DNA of 46,505 bases, from NCBI GenBank assembly GCA_937891135.1, contig CALAFB010000029.1, forward strand, positions 1-46,505, in the 5' to 3' direction. Source of the DNA: an uncultured Elusimicrobium sp. GTDB taxonomy: Bacteria > Elusimicrobiota > Elusimicrobia > Elusimicrobiales > Elusimicrobiaceae. A program made the translations under genes and the position numbers. Shown one piece after another: positions 16,433 to 24,609 of this stretch. Numbering within the stretch: the stretch's first letter is position 1; each line of letters begins with the position of its first letter. The notes under the pieces were generated by a model. The model did not search any database. It had not been told where the DNA came from and worked only from the letters and a program-made list of their open reading frames with translations.

Positions 16433-17347
16433 ATGACCAAACCTCTTGTATTTATTACGACCGGAGATCCGTTGGGTATCGGCCCGGAAATTGTTGTAAA
16501 AGCCCTGCAGGATAAGCGCGTTCAACACACGTGCATCCCAGTAGTCATTGGGGAGCCTTGTTCCTTAAAACAAGCCGGGTTTACAGATCCATTAGCTTCC
16601 CTTCTTTCTATAGACACGCCCTGCAAATTAACCGGTAAGCCACGGCCTACGGCCCTGGGGGGGCGCGTGAGTTTTCAAGCCGTGGAAACCGGTATTAAAC
16701 TGGCTCTTAAAACAGGGGTTCCGTTGGTAACGGCTCCGATTTCCAAACAGAGTTGGGCTTTGGCGGGTATCCCGTTTACAGGCCACACAGAATTGTTGCG
16801 TGCACGGACGGGAGCAGACGGCCTTATGATGTTTTGCGCGGGGAATATCCGTTGCGCCCTGGTAACCGAACATGTTGCGGTGGCGGATTTGCCGCGTGTG
16901 CTTACCCGGGCACGCGTGCTAAAATCAACCCGCCATTTTATAGCGGCGCTGCAAAAACAAGGTATTTCTAATCCGCGGATTGGTTTATGTGCACTCAATC
17001 CACATGCTAGCGATAACGGACGATTTGGTACCGAAGAAAACAACGTATTAACCCCGGCTGTTTGCATGCTGCAAAAACAAGGGCTTCCCGTAACCGGGCC
17101 GCTGCCGACGGATGCTGCGTGGCTGGCCCATGTGCGCGGCCAATATGACGGACTTTTGTGTATGTATCACGACCAAGCACTTTTAGGCCTTAAATTGGCC
17201 GCCCAAGAAGCGGCTGTGCATATTACAGCCGGGTTGCCGTTTTTGCGGGTTTCCCCGGCACACGGCACAGCGTTTGATATTGCCGGGCAACACAAAGCCG
17301 ATCCTCAAAGTATGGTATCGGCTGTATTGTTTGCGGTAAAAAACTAA
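16433..17347 (+). CDS. pdxA: 4-hydroxythreonine-4-phosphate dehydrogenase family protein
   Basis: 304 residues. PdxA oxidises 4-phosphohydroxy-L-threonine with NAD in the DXP-dependent route to pyridoxal phosphate. Motifs: TTGDPLGIGPEI, TAPISKQSW, FTGHTELL (metal/substrate His), LNPHASDNGRFG, MYHDQALLG and HGTAFDIAG. No other vitamin B6 gene is in the window; PdxA-like proteins acting on four-carbon acid phosphates look similar, so the role is likely rather than certain. No strong Shine-Dalgarno is seen. Its stop lies only seven bases from the end of a convergent pilin gene. Confidence 0.88.
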   Translation: MTKPLVFITTGDPLGIGPEIVVKALQDKRVQHTCIPVVIGEPCSLKQAGFTDPLASLLSIDTPCKLTGKPRPTALGGRVSFQAVETGIKLALKTGVPLVTAPISKQSWALAGIPFTGHTELLRARTGADGLMMFCAGNIRCALVTEHVAVADLPRVLTRARVLKSTRHFIAALQKQGISNPRIGLCALNPHASDNGRFGTEENNVLTPAVCMLQKQGLPVTGPLPTDAAWLAHVRGQYDGLLCMYHDQALLGLKLAAQEAAVHITAGLPFLRVSPAHGTAFDIAGQHKADPQSMVSAVLFAVKN

Positions 17348-17353
17348 ATACAA

Positions 17354-17845
17354 TTACGGTAGTATATACTTTCCATCCACTAATTTGAAACCAAGTTTAG
17401 CACAGAGAGCCTCTTGGGAACTTGGTCCAACATGGGTACATGATAATGGCGACACATTATCAAAAGAAATCGAATAGAAAATGTCAACGCCACCATTTGA
17501 ACTTGTGTATCTCAAGTAAACAATATCGTCAAATGATGAATTATATACAGCAAGCAAACAGATGGGCTTTCCAGATATAGGTTCACAGGTTGTATCTACC
17601 TTTATATCTAAATTATCCAGATTGCTGCAAAATGAAATATCTCCATGTTCTAATAAACATCTAGATATTGATGCCGCTACCGTTTTTAGTTTGGGCAACT
17701 GTGCGAATACTTTGCTTTTATCTACCGCTTTTTGATACTGCGGTAATGCCACCGCCGCCAAAATACCGATAATAAGTACTACAACTAATAACTCTATAAG
17801 CGTAAAACCCTGCCGGGTGTTTTGGAGCCTTATATTCGTATACAA
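17354..17845 (-). CDS. Type IV pilin-like protein
   Basis: 163 residues. Leader MYTNIRLQNTRQG, mature FTLIELLVVVL with Glu5 and ALPQYQKAVDKS. The C-terminal domain carries Cys residues in CLLEHGDISFCSN, TTCEPISGKPIC and LSCTHVG, probably pairing. The AGGAGG upstream (CAACCTCCT on the plus strand, just right of the ATG) sets the start. Transcribed through class B leader B2. Inserted with almost no gap against pdxA and without a clear own terminator. Confidence 0.9.
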   Translation of the reverse strand: MYTNIRLQNTRQGFTLIELLVVVLIIGILAAVALPQYQKAVDKSKVFAQLPKLKTVAASISRCLLEHGDISFCSNLDNLDIKVDTTCEPISGKPICLLAVYNSSFDDIVYLRYTSSNGGVDIFYSISFDNVSPLSCTHVGPSSQEALCAKLGFKLVDGKYILP

Positions 17846-18087
17846 CCTCCTGTATCTTATTTTATTACGTCAAACTTTGCCGAAAAAAAGACGGCAACTT
17901 TGTTAAAAGCAATTTGAGGTAACCCCTAACAAATAATCACCGCCTACCTATCCTCAAAAAGGAACAGGCAAGACACAGGTGACCATTTGTTGACCTCAAA
18001 CTTGCGCGGAGAAGAAAACCTTCTTCTCGTTGCTCGGCGTGGGCTTCCCCCACGCTTCAACAAATAATCTTCAAAATTGTAATACTA
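17846..18087 (-). promoter_or_regulatory. Structured 5' leader RNA, class B, copy B2
   Basis: RNA order on the minus strand: GATTATTTGTTGA (about 18069-18057); hairpin CGTGGG/CCCACG (18054-18049 with 18043-18038); GAGAAGAA/TTCTTCTC hairpin (18028-18021 with 18016-18009); TTTGAGGT (18000-17993) pairing with ACCTCAAA (17920-17913); inside that stem GTCAACAAATGGTCACC (17994-17978) pairing with GGTGATTATTTGTTA (17941-17927). Every stem differs in sequence from copies B1 and B3 yet pairs. The first GATTATTTGTTGA can pair instead with TCAACAAATGGTC. A further TTGCCG/CGGCAA hairpin precedes the ribosome site. Confidence 0.85.
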
Positions 18088-18094
18088 CCCACTT

Positions 18095-18123
18095 ATTATA
18101 GCATATCCCTTGTAAGGGAACAT
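18095..18123 (-). promoter_or_regulatory. Promoter of leader B2 and its pilin gene
   Basis: TATAAT (18100-18095) preceded by TGC (extended -10); the -35 at 17 bp (18123-18118, ATGTTC) is weak. Initiation near 18087. Confidence 0.6.
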
Positions 18124-18181
18124 ACTCATTTGCCAACACCCCCAAACGCAAAAGTTCAGGGGCTTTGAACTACTACAAAAA

Positions 18182-18658
18182 CTACCGGGCGGCCGTACGA
18201 AAGAAATTACCTTTTACGTTTTTGGCTAACTGTACTTTGCCTAACGTCTTGCCGGCTTCTACCGTAATCCCTTTGGAATGAGCATCTATGACCCCTTCCG
18301 CAGAGCCGAACACGTCGCCTTCCTTAATGATACCTAATTGGCCGTGGCGGTTAATTTGTACTTCCAGTTTTAAATCTCCGTCCACATTTTCGGTCAGCAA
18401 ATCTTCTTCCCCTAAGGTAAATTCTAACGGGAACTTGGGATTTACTACCCGTTTAATGGCCACCGGGATGTCCGCTTCATTTTTTACAATAATGGCACAC
18501 GAATTATTATCTGCCTGCGCCAGTTGCAACAAACGCTGCGGCACTTCTACCGTGCCGGCCACTTCAAAACGGCCTTCTTGTTTGGGTAAACGGCTGCAGT
18601 AATAATAACATGCTGCTACACCGATTACCGCTATCACTAAAATAATCATTTTTTTCAT
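18182..18658 (-). CDS. Membrane-anchored protein resembling the C-terminal domain of CcmI/CcmH
   Basis: 158 residues: one N-terminal membrane helix (4-22), then a periplasmic beta-rich domain. The run from FEVAGTVEVPQ through CAIIVKNEADIPVAIKRV, FPLEFTLGEEDLL and EVQINRHGQLGIIKEGDVFG resembles the C-terminal domain of cytochrome c biogenesis factor CcmI (pattern: V-G-T-V, L-F-V-F-A, P-L-A-V, P-L-x-F-T-L, S-x-x-G-x-x-x-x-G-D). The TPR part of CcmI is absent and no other ccm gene is in view, so it is probably a free-standing relative of unknown job. TACAAT with a TTGTCA -35 lies eight bases before the ATG. Confidence 0.55.
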   Translation of the reverse strand: MKKMIILVIAVIGVAACYYYCSRLPKQEGRFEVAGTVEVPQRLLQLAQADNNSCAIIVKNEADIPVAIKRVVNPKFPLEFTLGEEDLLTENVDGDLKLEVQINRHGQLGIIKEGDVFGSAEGVIDAHSKGITVEAGKTLGKVQLAKNVKGNFFRTAAR

Positions 18659-18666
18659 ACACTTAT

Positions 18667-18695
18667 ATTGTAGCGGAAAAACACCTTTTTGACAA
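18667..18695 (-). promoter_or_regulatory. Near-leaderless promoter (CcmI-like gene)
   Basis: TTGTCA (18695-18690), 17 bp, TACAAT (18672-18667), eight bases before the ATG at 18658. Confidence 0.65.
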
Positions 18696-18768
18696 GGCCT
18701 AAGGACCGGGTTAGAAAGACCTATCTTTTAATGGGCCTTAAAAAGAGCGTGTCATGTTACGAATGAAC

Positions 18769-19758
18769 TTACACAAAAAGGTTGTTTTTGGGAATTGTAA
18801 ATTCAACTTGTTTCTTTTTGAAATCTTTTTCAGCCTGGGCAAATGCTTCTTGAATAGGCAACGGTTCCGGCCCGGAGGATATTTTACTTAAAAACATTTC
18901 GTGGTTAGAAACGGCATGCGTAATTTCATCTAATAAAAATCCCTTACTTACTTCACGTTCAATGGCATCAATAACCGGGTGTGCGTGTTTGGGGGCTAAA
19001 ATAGTCTCCACTTTTCCGTGTAACATTTTGACGGCACTCGCTTCTTCGTAGCGCAGCCGCCCTTTGCAGAGCGGAAAACTGACAATACATCCTTTATAAT
19101 TCAGCCGTTTTTTAAGAAGTCCTAACAATACTTTATCGGATAGCATGGCTTGGTTGTCATTATCAATATTGGGAAAAATCATATCAGAGGGCATAACTGC
19201 ATCCGCCCGGCGGAATAAATGTTTATAAGGTACAAACTCGGCATCTTCTAATTGGGGTAATGTTTTTAAAACGCCGGAAATTCCCGGGAAATATTTAATG
19301 CAATTAAGGGCCCCTCCGTTTGAAAGTCCGGCTATAAAATCTCCGGTCAGTTTGGTTACTTGCAGCGGGTTATCACTAAAAGCGGGGGAGTTATAGCCCA
19401 AATCCACTACGGGTGCCAATACCCAGTTAAGCCCAGCTGCCAGGGCCATGCGGGCCGTCATATATCCTTTGCGGTAGGCTGCGTCTTGGTTGGCAGGACA
19501 CGCGACAATTTGCGGATTGGTAGGTAACCGGGGGGCGTCCGTAATTACTTCATGTAAGTTATCTGCCATATCGGCACAAAAAAGGAGGCTCCCGTAAGGA
19601 GAAACATCCTGCATGCGGTGCACAAAATCTAAAATTTGTTGGGCTTTACCGCCATATACGCAAAAGCCACCCACCCCGCGCCGGGCTAATTCAATGGCTT
19701 CTTGTAAACTACTTTTGCCAAACCAAAATGCAGGGAATACAATGCGTGCCGGTTTCAT
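18769..19758 (-). CDS. GH3 (NagZ-like) family protein lacking catalytic residues
   Basis: 329 residues, cytoplasmic by appearance, the size of bacterial beta-N-acetylhexosaminidase NagZ. Family landmarks: VGGFCVYGG near the N-terminus, LLFCADMAD, GLNWVLAPVVDLGYNSPAFSDNP, then KYFPG. In active NagZ the KHFPGHGD loop supplies the His-Asp acid/base; here it reads KYFPGISG. The nucleophile loop, normally SDDLSM, reads SFPLCK. Both catalytic elements are gone, so it is probably a non-hydrolysing carbohydrate or peptidoglycan-fragment binder, or a regulator. It follows the alpha/beta-hydrolase by eight bases in the ndk operon. Confidence 0.7.
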   Translation of the reverse strand: MKPARIVFPAFWFGKSSLQEAIELARRGVGGFCVYGGKAQQILDFVHRMQDVSPYGSLLFCADMADNLHEVITDAPRLPTNPQIVACPANQDAAYRKGYMTARMALAAGLNWVLAPVVDLGYNSPAFSDNPLQVTKLTGDFIAGLSNGGALNCIKYFPGISGVLKTLPQLEDAEFVPYKHLFRRADAVMPSDMIFPNIDNDNQAMLSDKVLLGLLKKRLNYKGCIVSFPLCKGRLRYEEASAVKMLHGKVETILAPKHAHPVIDAIEREVSKGFLLDEITHAVSNHEMFLSKISSGPEPLPIQEAFAQAEKDFKKKQVEFTIPKNNLFV

Positions 19759-19766
19759 AGGTTTTC

Positions 19767-20603
19767 CTACTCTGCTAATACCGAAGGAATCAGCCCGCCA
19801 GATGAATTTGCGGGTGCGGAGTCTGTATTTTGGGAAAAACCCGCCGTTTGCAATACATCGGGTTTATGCGGCGTTTTTACCCATTGTAAAACCGATTGCG
19901 TAATATATTTATCCAATAATTCATGCCCAGTAAAATCATACGCAGTTAGAAAGGTTACGCGCCCATCTCCGGTTGATAGAAATGCTACATTACGTAAAAT
20001 ACTGGCTTCTAAAAACCCTTTACGGTCTCCGGCACTCGTAGCAATCAGCACATCTGCCTTATATAATTTTAGGGAAGGAATAGACAGTACATCCCGGATG
20101 TTGACATTGGGACTGATGAGGGCTAATCCGCCGATATCAGGTAACACTCCGGCTGTTTTGGCAGCCACATTAGCCCCCAATCCAGTACCCAGTAAAAAAA
20201 TCTGGCCCGGCGTAAATCCTTTTTTTTGCAAAAACTCTACCGCCGCTTGTACGTCATACGTCATTTTATTAAACGGGTTATCCATACCCTCTTTGGCAAA
20301 GGTTTTATAGGTTCCGTTTGCGGTACTTTGTCCATGTCCGCGTAAATCTACTGCCACATAAGCAAACCCTTCTTTGGCGAGGGCTTTTTTAAAAGAAGTG
20401 AAATCTTCTTTGTGTTTGCCTAAATCATGTAAAAGTACAAGAGCTGTTTCTTTGCCGTCGGCGGGCATATACAGGGCAGATAAGTTCCAATTATCTTGGG
20501 TGGATAACGTAACGGTTTCTTCTTTGGGAGCAGCAAACACCGGGGATAATATCCCCATGCACACGAAAGCTAACAGGTGTTTTTTGAAAGAAGTTCCACC
20601 CAT
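19767..20603 (-). CDS. Exported alpha/beta-hydrolase-fold protein without the nucleophile serine
   Basis: 278 residues from ATG 20603, chosen because it starts a signal peptide (MGGTSFKKHLLAFVCMGILSPVFA) one base after the ndk stop; the longer open frame overlaps ndk. Fold landmarks: LVLLHDLGKHKEDF (oxyanion HG-like), VAVDLRGHGQS, the elbow LLGTGLGANVA, and a His in FTGHELLD. The elbow should be GxSxG; here it is GTGLG, so the nucleophile is Gly and normal serine-hydrolase chemistry is unlikely. Second gene of ndk-hydrolase-GH3-like. A C-terminal tail of about 40 residues is low-complexity. Confidence 0.75.
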   Translation of the reverse strand: MGGTSFKKHLLAFVCMGILSPVFAAPKEETVTLSTQDNWNLSALYMPADGKETALVLLHDLGKHKEDFTSFKKALAKEGFAYVAVDLRGHGQSTANGTYKTFAKEGMDNPFNKMTYDVQAAVEFLQKKGFTPGQIFLLGTGLGANVAAKTAGVLPDIGGLALISPNVNIRDVLSIPSLKLYKADVLIATSAGDRKGFLEASILRNVAFLSTGDGRVTFLTAYDFTGHELLDKYITQSVLQWVKTPHKPDVLQTAGFSQNTDSAPANSSGGLIPSVLAE

Positions 20604-20604
20604 A

Positions 20605-21063
20605 TTAAGCGTCCAATACTTCGCCTGGGGAAAACCACAAGGCAATTTCGCGTTCCGCATCGGTCGCTGAGTCTGATGCGTGTACACAGTTGTATACAAT
20701 GTCTGCACTTTTATCAAATTTACCAAAATTACCGCGAATTGTCCACGGGGCGGCGTTGTCGGGGTTAGTAGCCCCCAACGCGTCGCGGATGGCAGATACG
20801 GCATTTTTCCCTTGAAAGACAAAGGCATAGATTTTGTGGTTCGTAATGTGGTTATAATCGCCCATCATGTAGTGGATGACTCCTTCTAAAAACGGTTTGC
20901 CCGACAAATGCGCGTAGTGTTGACGGATGAGTTTTTCGGTAAGGGAAACAACTTTGGAGCCAACCAAAGTCAGCCCTAACCGCTCAAAGCGGTCTATTAC
21001 AATCCCCGTGATACGTTTTTCAATCGCATCGGGTTTAATAAGTACTAAGCAGCGTTCTTTCAT
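20605..21063 (-). CDS. ndk: Nucleoside diphosphate kinase
   Basis: 153 residues. Balances NTP pools by phosphate transfer through a His. Motifs: LVLIKPDAIEKR, APWTIRGNFG and the catalytic His in NCVHASDSATDAE. A segment MMGDYNHITNHKIYAF is a few residues longer than in common short NDKs. The start is the Met at 21063 (an upstream GTG is in frame), since TATAAT lies six bases before it. First gene of a three-gene operon whose other two products look catalytically dead. Confidence 0.92.
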   Translation of the reverse strand: MKERCLVLIKPDAIEKRITGIVIDRFERLGLTLVGSKVVSLTEKLIRQHYAHLSGKPFLEGVIHYMMGDYNHITNHKIYAFVFQGKNAVSAIRDALGATNPDNAAPWTIRGNFGKFDKSADIVYNCVHASDSATDAEREIALWFSPGEVLDA

Positions 21064-21069
21064 AAACAC

Positions 21070-21098
21070 ATTATACCAATCTTGGGAAGGTTGTCCAA
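21070..21098 (-). promoter_or_regulatory. Leaderless promoter of ndk
   Basis: TTGGAC (21098-21093), 17 bp, TATAAT (21075-21070), six bases before ATG 21063. Confidence 0.7.
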
Positions 21099-21145
21099 TG
21101 AATATCCGGATTAAAATTTAAGGCCCGCTGAAACGGGGAGCTGAT

Positions 21146-21715
21146 CTAAATAATAATAAGCCGGATTCCCATGATAATAAGTATAATTCCGGCTACCAGT
21201 TCCAAGCGTTTGCTGAGTAAAGTTTTATTAGGTTGCGGGTCTGCACCGGTTCCCAGATGGGCCCCCAATAACGTAAGTACAAACGTAGTAATTAAAAGTA
21301 AAATCACTTCCGGGAAAAAGCCGCGGTCCATAGTTTCCAGGGCATATCCTACCAAGAAACTATTAAGCCCGATTAAGCCGGATACTTTTACTAATTTACG
21401 GATTGAACCGACGTCGCTATCTCCAAAACTGGGGGATTTTTCAATCGATTCCAGCATGAGTTTAATACCTAACAACAATAAAAAGGCAAATGCTACCCAA
21501 TGGTGGGCAAAATAAACCCAATTGCGAAAGAAAATAATACTGGCTAAATATCCTAGCCCAAACAATATCACATTCGCTCCTGTAAAAAACAAGGCCATTT
21601 TAATAGAAAATACACTTTTGTTTTCTTTTGTCATTTTAGCGACAGACATGTTGGCACTTACCATATTGTCCATGCAAATACATATAAAAATAATTAGAAC
21701 AGATAATAGTCCCAT
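21146..21715 (-). CDS. MntP-like (DUF204 repeat) membrane transporter, divergent
   Basis: 189 residues with about six membrane segments in two repeated halves. The first half has the family motif as CMDNMVSAN. In the second half the acidic residue of the equivalent motif is replaced: GLNSFLVG where the neighbour has SLDALFVG. MntP exports Mn(II) through these Asp residues, so substrate or activity may differ. GAGGTGAA precedes the ATG. It follows a second MntP-like gene by 30 bases; the two may work as a pair. No yybP-ykoY type leader is visible. Confidence 0.7.
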   Translation of the reverse strand: MGLLSVLIIFICICMDNMVSANMSVAKMTKENKSVFSIKMALFFTGANVILFGLGYLASIIFFRNWVYFAHHWVAFAFLLLLGIKLMLESIEKSPSFGDSDVGSIRKLVKVSGLIGLNSFLVGYALETMDRGFFPEVILLLITTFVLTLLGAHLGTGADPQPNKTLLSKRLELVAGIILIIMGIRLIII

Positions 21716-21745
21716 AGATTCACCTCACTTCCAGATATCGTCATT

Positions 21746-22303
21746 CTACCAAATGCCTACCCCTTCAAGCAATATTTTTACGCCTAGCAGGATAAGAACG
21801 GCCCCACCTAGTTGTTCCATACGGGGGCCGAATTTTTGTCCTAAAATTCTTCCTGTATAAAACCCTCCCCAGCTGGTAATATATACACAGCCGGTAATAA
21901 ATAATACGGTTTGCCAAAAAGGTACGTCCGAAAAGGCCATGCTAGCCCCCACAAATAATGCATCTAGACTCGTGGCAACAGCCAGGGCTAATTGGGTTTT
22001 AAAGGAAGCAAATAACGGGCGGGAAATGTCGGTAGTGGTGTAAGCATTTTTGATCATACGGGCTCCGATAATTACCAAAATGATGCACGCTGCCCAGGCA
22101 CCGGCTTTTCTTCCGGCGTGAACCAATACTCCGCCCTCAAATCCCATGGAAAACATACAAAAATGAGCCCCGGCAAATAATGCGCTAACTCGCCCTAACA
22201 TCCGTTGGGAAAAACTTTCCCGCGCGCATCCGGCCGATAGCGTAGCGGCCATATTGTCCATAGATAACCCGATAGCTACTAATAAAGAAGATAAGATATT
22301 CAT
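21746..22303 (-). CDS. mntP: MntP-like manganese efflux transporter
   Basis: 185 residues from ATG 22303 (MNILSSLLVAIGLSMDNM), chosen because the upstream extension overlaps sdaA on the other strand and CATAAT lies six bases before it. About six membrane helices in two halves, with the paired motifs SMDNMAATLSAG and SLDALFVGASMA retaining both Asp residues. Predicted inner-membrane Mn(II) exporter. Divergent from sdaA and followed by its paralogue. Confidence 0.75.
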   Translation of the reverse strand: MNILSSLLVAIGLSMDNMAATLSAGCARESFSQRMLGRVSALFAGAHFCMFSMGFEGGVLVHAGRKAGAWAACIILVIIGARMIKNAYTTTDISRPLFASFKTQLALAVATSLDALFVGASMAFSDVPFWQTVLFITGCVYITSWGGFYTGRILGQKFGPRMEQLGGAVLILLGVKILLEGVGIW

Positions 22304-22309
22304 CGTAAA

Positions 22310-22315
22310 ATTATG
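22310..22315 (-). promoter_or_regulatory. Possible leaderless -10 element (mntP)
   Basis: CATAAT on the minus strand ends six bases before ATG 22303; no good -35. Confidence 0.4.
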
Positions 22316-22340
22316 ATACCATTTTAATATAAGGAAAGAT

Positions 22341-23600
22341 ATGGAGTCATTAACCCATTTATATAAAATCGGCATGGGGCCTTCCAGTAGCCATACCATG
22401 GGGCCGCATCAGGCGGCTGTACAGTTTGCTGCAAACTATCCGCAAGCAGTTTCGTTTCGGGTAACTTTGTATGGTGCGTTGGCTGCTACCGGGAAAGGCC
22501 ATTTAACTGATTTTACAATCAAAGAAGCCTTAGAACCACACCGCATAGAAATAGTATGGGAACCTACAGTTTTTTTGCCGCGGCATCCGAATGCGTTACG
22601 CTTGGAAGCTTTGGACAAAGCCGGGCATCCGCTAGGCTCTCAAATTTTCTACAGTATCGGGGGTGGAGAAATTCGTACCGATGCCCAAGACACTCCGGCC
22701 TATCCGTCTGTTTATCCGCATACGTCTATGGCGGAAATTTTAGCATACACAGCTGCCCGTAAAATGTTGTTGTGGGAGTATGTGGAAGAATGTGAAGGCC
22801 CTGCCATTTGGGATTATTTGATAACAGTTTGGCATACCATGCAGCGTACCATGGCGCGTGGGTTGGAAAAACGTGGCGTGTTACCCGGTTCTTTAAATTT
22901 AGAACGCAAAGCCCGGCGTTATTTACACAATGCAGAACAGGCTCCGCAGTATTTACGGCGTATGAATAATTTGTTTGCGTACGCCTTGGCTTGTGCCGAA
23001 GAAAACGCTGCCGGGTGTGAAGTGGTTACGGCACCTACGTGCGGTTCTTGCGGGGTGGTTCCGGCGGTATGCCGTCAAATTAAAGAAATTTATGAATTTG
23101 AAGATTTAACCGTGATTCATGCCTTGGGAACGGCAGGTTTGTTTGGTAATTTAGCCAAAACAAATGCCTCTATTTCTGGGGCAGAGGTGGGCTGCCAGGG
23201 AGAAATTGGCGTGGCCTGTGCAATGGCGGCTGCCGCTGCTTGCCAATTGGAAGGAGGGGACAACCGCCGTATTGCCTATGCGGCAGAAATGGGGTTGGAA
23301 CACCACTTGGGACTAACCTGTGATCCGGTAGACGGCTTGGTGCAAATTCCGTGTATTGAACGCAATGCAATGGCAGCTTCCCGCGCGCTAGAATGTGCCA
23401 CCTACGCTTTAATTTCAGACGGGGAGCACCGCATTTCATATGATGATGTCTTGTCCGCGATGATGCAAACCGGGCGGGATATGAAAAAGAAATACCGTGA
23501 AACTGCCAAGGGGGGGTTGGCGCATTTTTTCAAAAAAGGGTTGTTGCGTTTTAAAAGGCGGCCTCATTTGCCGCATTTGGGTCGTGTAAAGAAAAAATAA
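22341..23600 (+). CDS. sdaA: L-serine ammonia-lyase (iron-sulfur type, single chain)
   Basis: 419 residues. Deaminates L-serine to pyruvate with a [4Fe-4S] cluster. The N-terminal beta domain starts with GMGPSSSHTMGPHQAA; the C-terminal alpha domain carries TAPTCGSCGVVPAV and LTCDPVDGLVQIPCIERNAMAA, which hold the cluster cysteines. Both domains are in one polypeptide, as in E. coli SdaA. AAGGAAAG precedes the ATG. The last residues are basic (RFKRRPHLPHLGRVKKK). Followed 10 bases later by a dCache sensor, probably co-transcribed. Confidence 0.92.
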   Translation: MESLTHLYKIGMGPSSSHTMGPHQAAVQFAANYPQAVSFRVTLYGALAATGKGHLTDFTIKEALEPHRIEIVWEPTVFLPRHPNALRLEALDKAGHPLGSQIFYSIGGGEIRTDAQDTPAYPSVYPHTSMAEILAYTAARKMLLWEYVEECEGPAIWDYLITVWHTMQRTMARGLEKRGVLPGSLNLERKARRYLHNAEQAPQYLRRMNNLFAYALACAEENAAGCEVVTAPTCGSCGVVPAVCRQIKEIYEFEDLTVIHALGTAGLFGNLAKTNASISGAEVGCQGEIGVACAMAAAAACQLEGGDNRRIAYAAEMGLEHHLGLTCDPVDGLVQIPCIERNAMAASRALECATYALISDGEHRISYDDVLSAMMQTGRDMKKKYRETAKGGLAHFFKKGLLRFKRRPHLPHLGRVKKK

Positions 23601-23610
23601 GGAGAAAAAA

Positions 23611-24570
23611 ATGAAGAAATTTTCGTTTGTTCAATTTGCTGTTGTATTATTAGCGTGTACCGCGTTAGTTTCCGCCGGCATTTTTTTGTATGTTCACCGG
23701 TTAACTGCTACGTTAGAAAAAGAAACTATATCCGTTTTGCAGGAATTTGCCGCGCAAGATGTACAGCATATAGAAATGCAAGTGGCAGAAGATTTGAATT
23801 TATTATCTGCTATTGCTTCCTCCATAGCCATTTTGCCGGATCCAAGTGAAACCGAATTATTAGAATTATTGCAAGTAGAACGCAAACAAAATCATTTTAA
23901 AAATATGGAATTTATTCGTCCCGATGGCATTGCACAATTAGACAACGGGCGCACATTGGACCTGTCAAAAGGGAAAAATTTTCAACGAACCATGAAAGGA
24001 CTTGCGGGTATTTCTTCCCGTGAAACGGATTTGGTAGACGGAACTTCTATTTTAGTGGAAATGGTCCCGATATGGTATCGGGATAAAGTCATTGGGGTGT
24101 TGGCAGGGACGCACTATACAGCCGATTTTGCTAAAACATTAGATATGGAATCTTTTGAAGGGAACGGATATTCTTTGTTGGTAGAAGCTGACGGAGATAA
24201 AGTGGTAGAGTCCTTTCACAAAAATGCCGTCAGCGGTTTGTATAACATTTTTGATATGCCTGACGATCCGGACCATAAACTGCGCGACCAAGTGTTAAAA
24301 GATTTTTCAGCCCGCAAAAGCGGTGTAGTAAAATATCTCTCCAAACAACGTGGAGTGTTGTATGCCAGTTACCAACCGCTTAATATTAACGATTGGTACT
24401 TAATTTCCGTCGTTCCGGAAAAATTTGTGATCCAGATTACTCAAAATTTTATTACGTTACTGCCGGTATTATGTTTATTGGTAGCTTTGGCAGCGTTTTT
24501 GCTGGGAGGGTATATGTGGTATATATGGCCGTCCCTGAAGCAGAGTATTACCCACCCGGAAGAAGACTAA
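23611..24570 (+). CDS. Stand-alone dCache-type membrane sensor without output domain
   Basis: 319 residues. Membrane helix at about 8-30, periplasmic domain at about 35-270 with the features of a double-Cache (PDC) ligand-binding module (FIRPDGIAQLDNGRTLDLS, DLVDGTSILVEMVPIWYRDKVIGVLAG, NINDWYLISVVP), second helix at about 275-302, then only a short cytoplasmic tail ending HPEED. Such modules normally feed a histidine kinase, GGDEF or chemoreceptor domain; none is fused here. GGAG precedes the ATG. It may work with a separate kinase (for example 38025), but that is a guess. A terminator follows. Confidence 0.7.
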   Translation: MKKFSFVQFAVVLLACTALVSAGIFLYVHRLTATLEKETISVLQEFAAQDVQHIEMQVAEDLNLLSAIASSIAILPDPSETELLELLQVERKQNHFKNMEFIRPDGIAQLDNGRTLDLSKGKNFQRTMKGLAGISSRETDLVDGTSILVEMVPIWYRDKVIGVLAGTHYTADFAKTLDMESFEGNGYSLLVEADGDKVVESFHKNAVSGLYNIFDMPDDPDHKLRDQVLKDFSARKSGVVKYLSKQRGVLYASYQPLNINDWYLISVVPEKFVIQITQNFITLLPVLCLLVALAAFLLGGYMWYIWPSLKQSITHPEED

Positions 24571-24609
24571 CCCGGCACATTTGTTTTTAACACGAAATTT
24601 TGTTAAATT

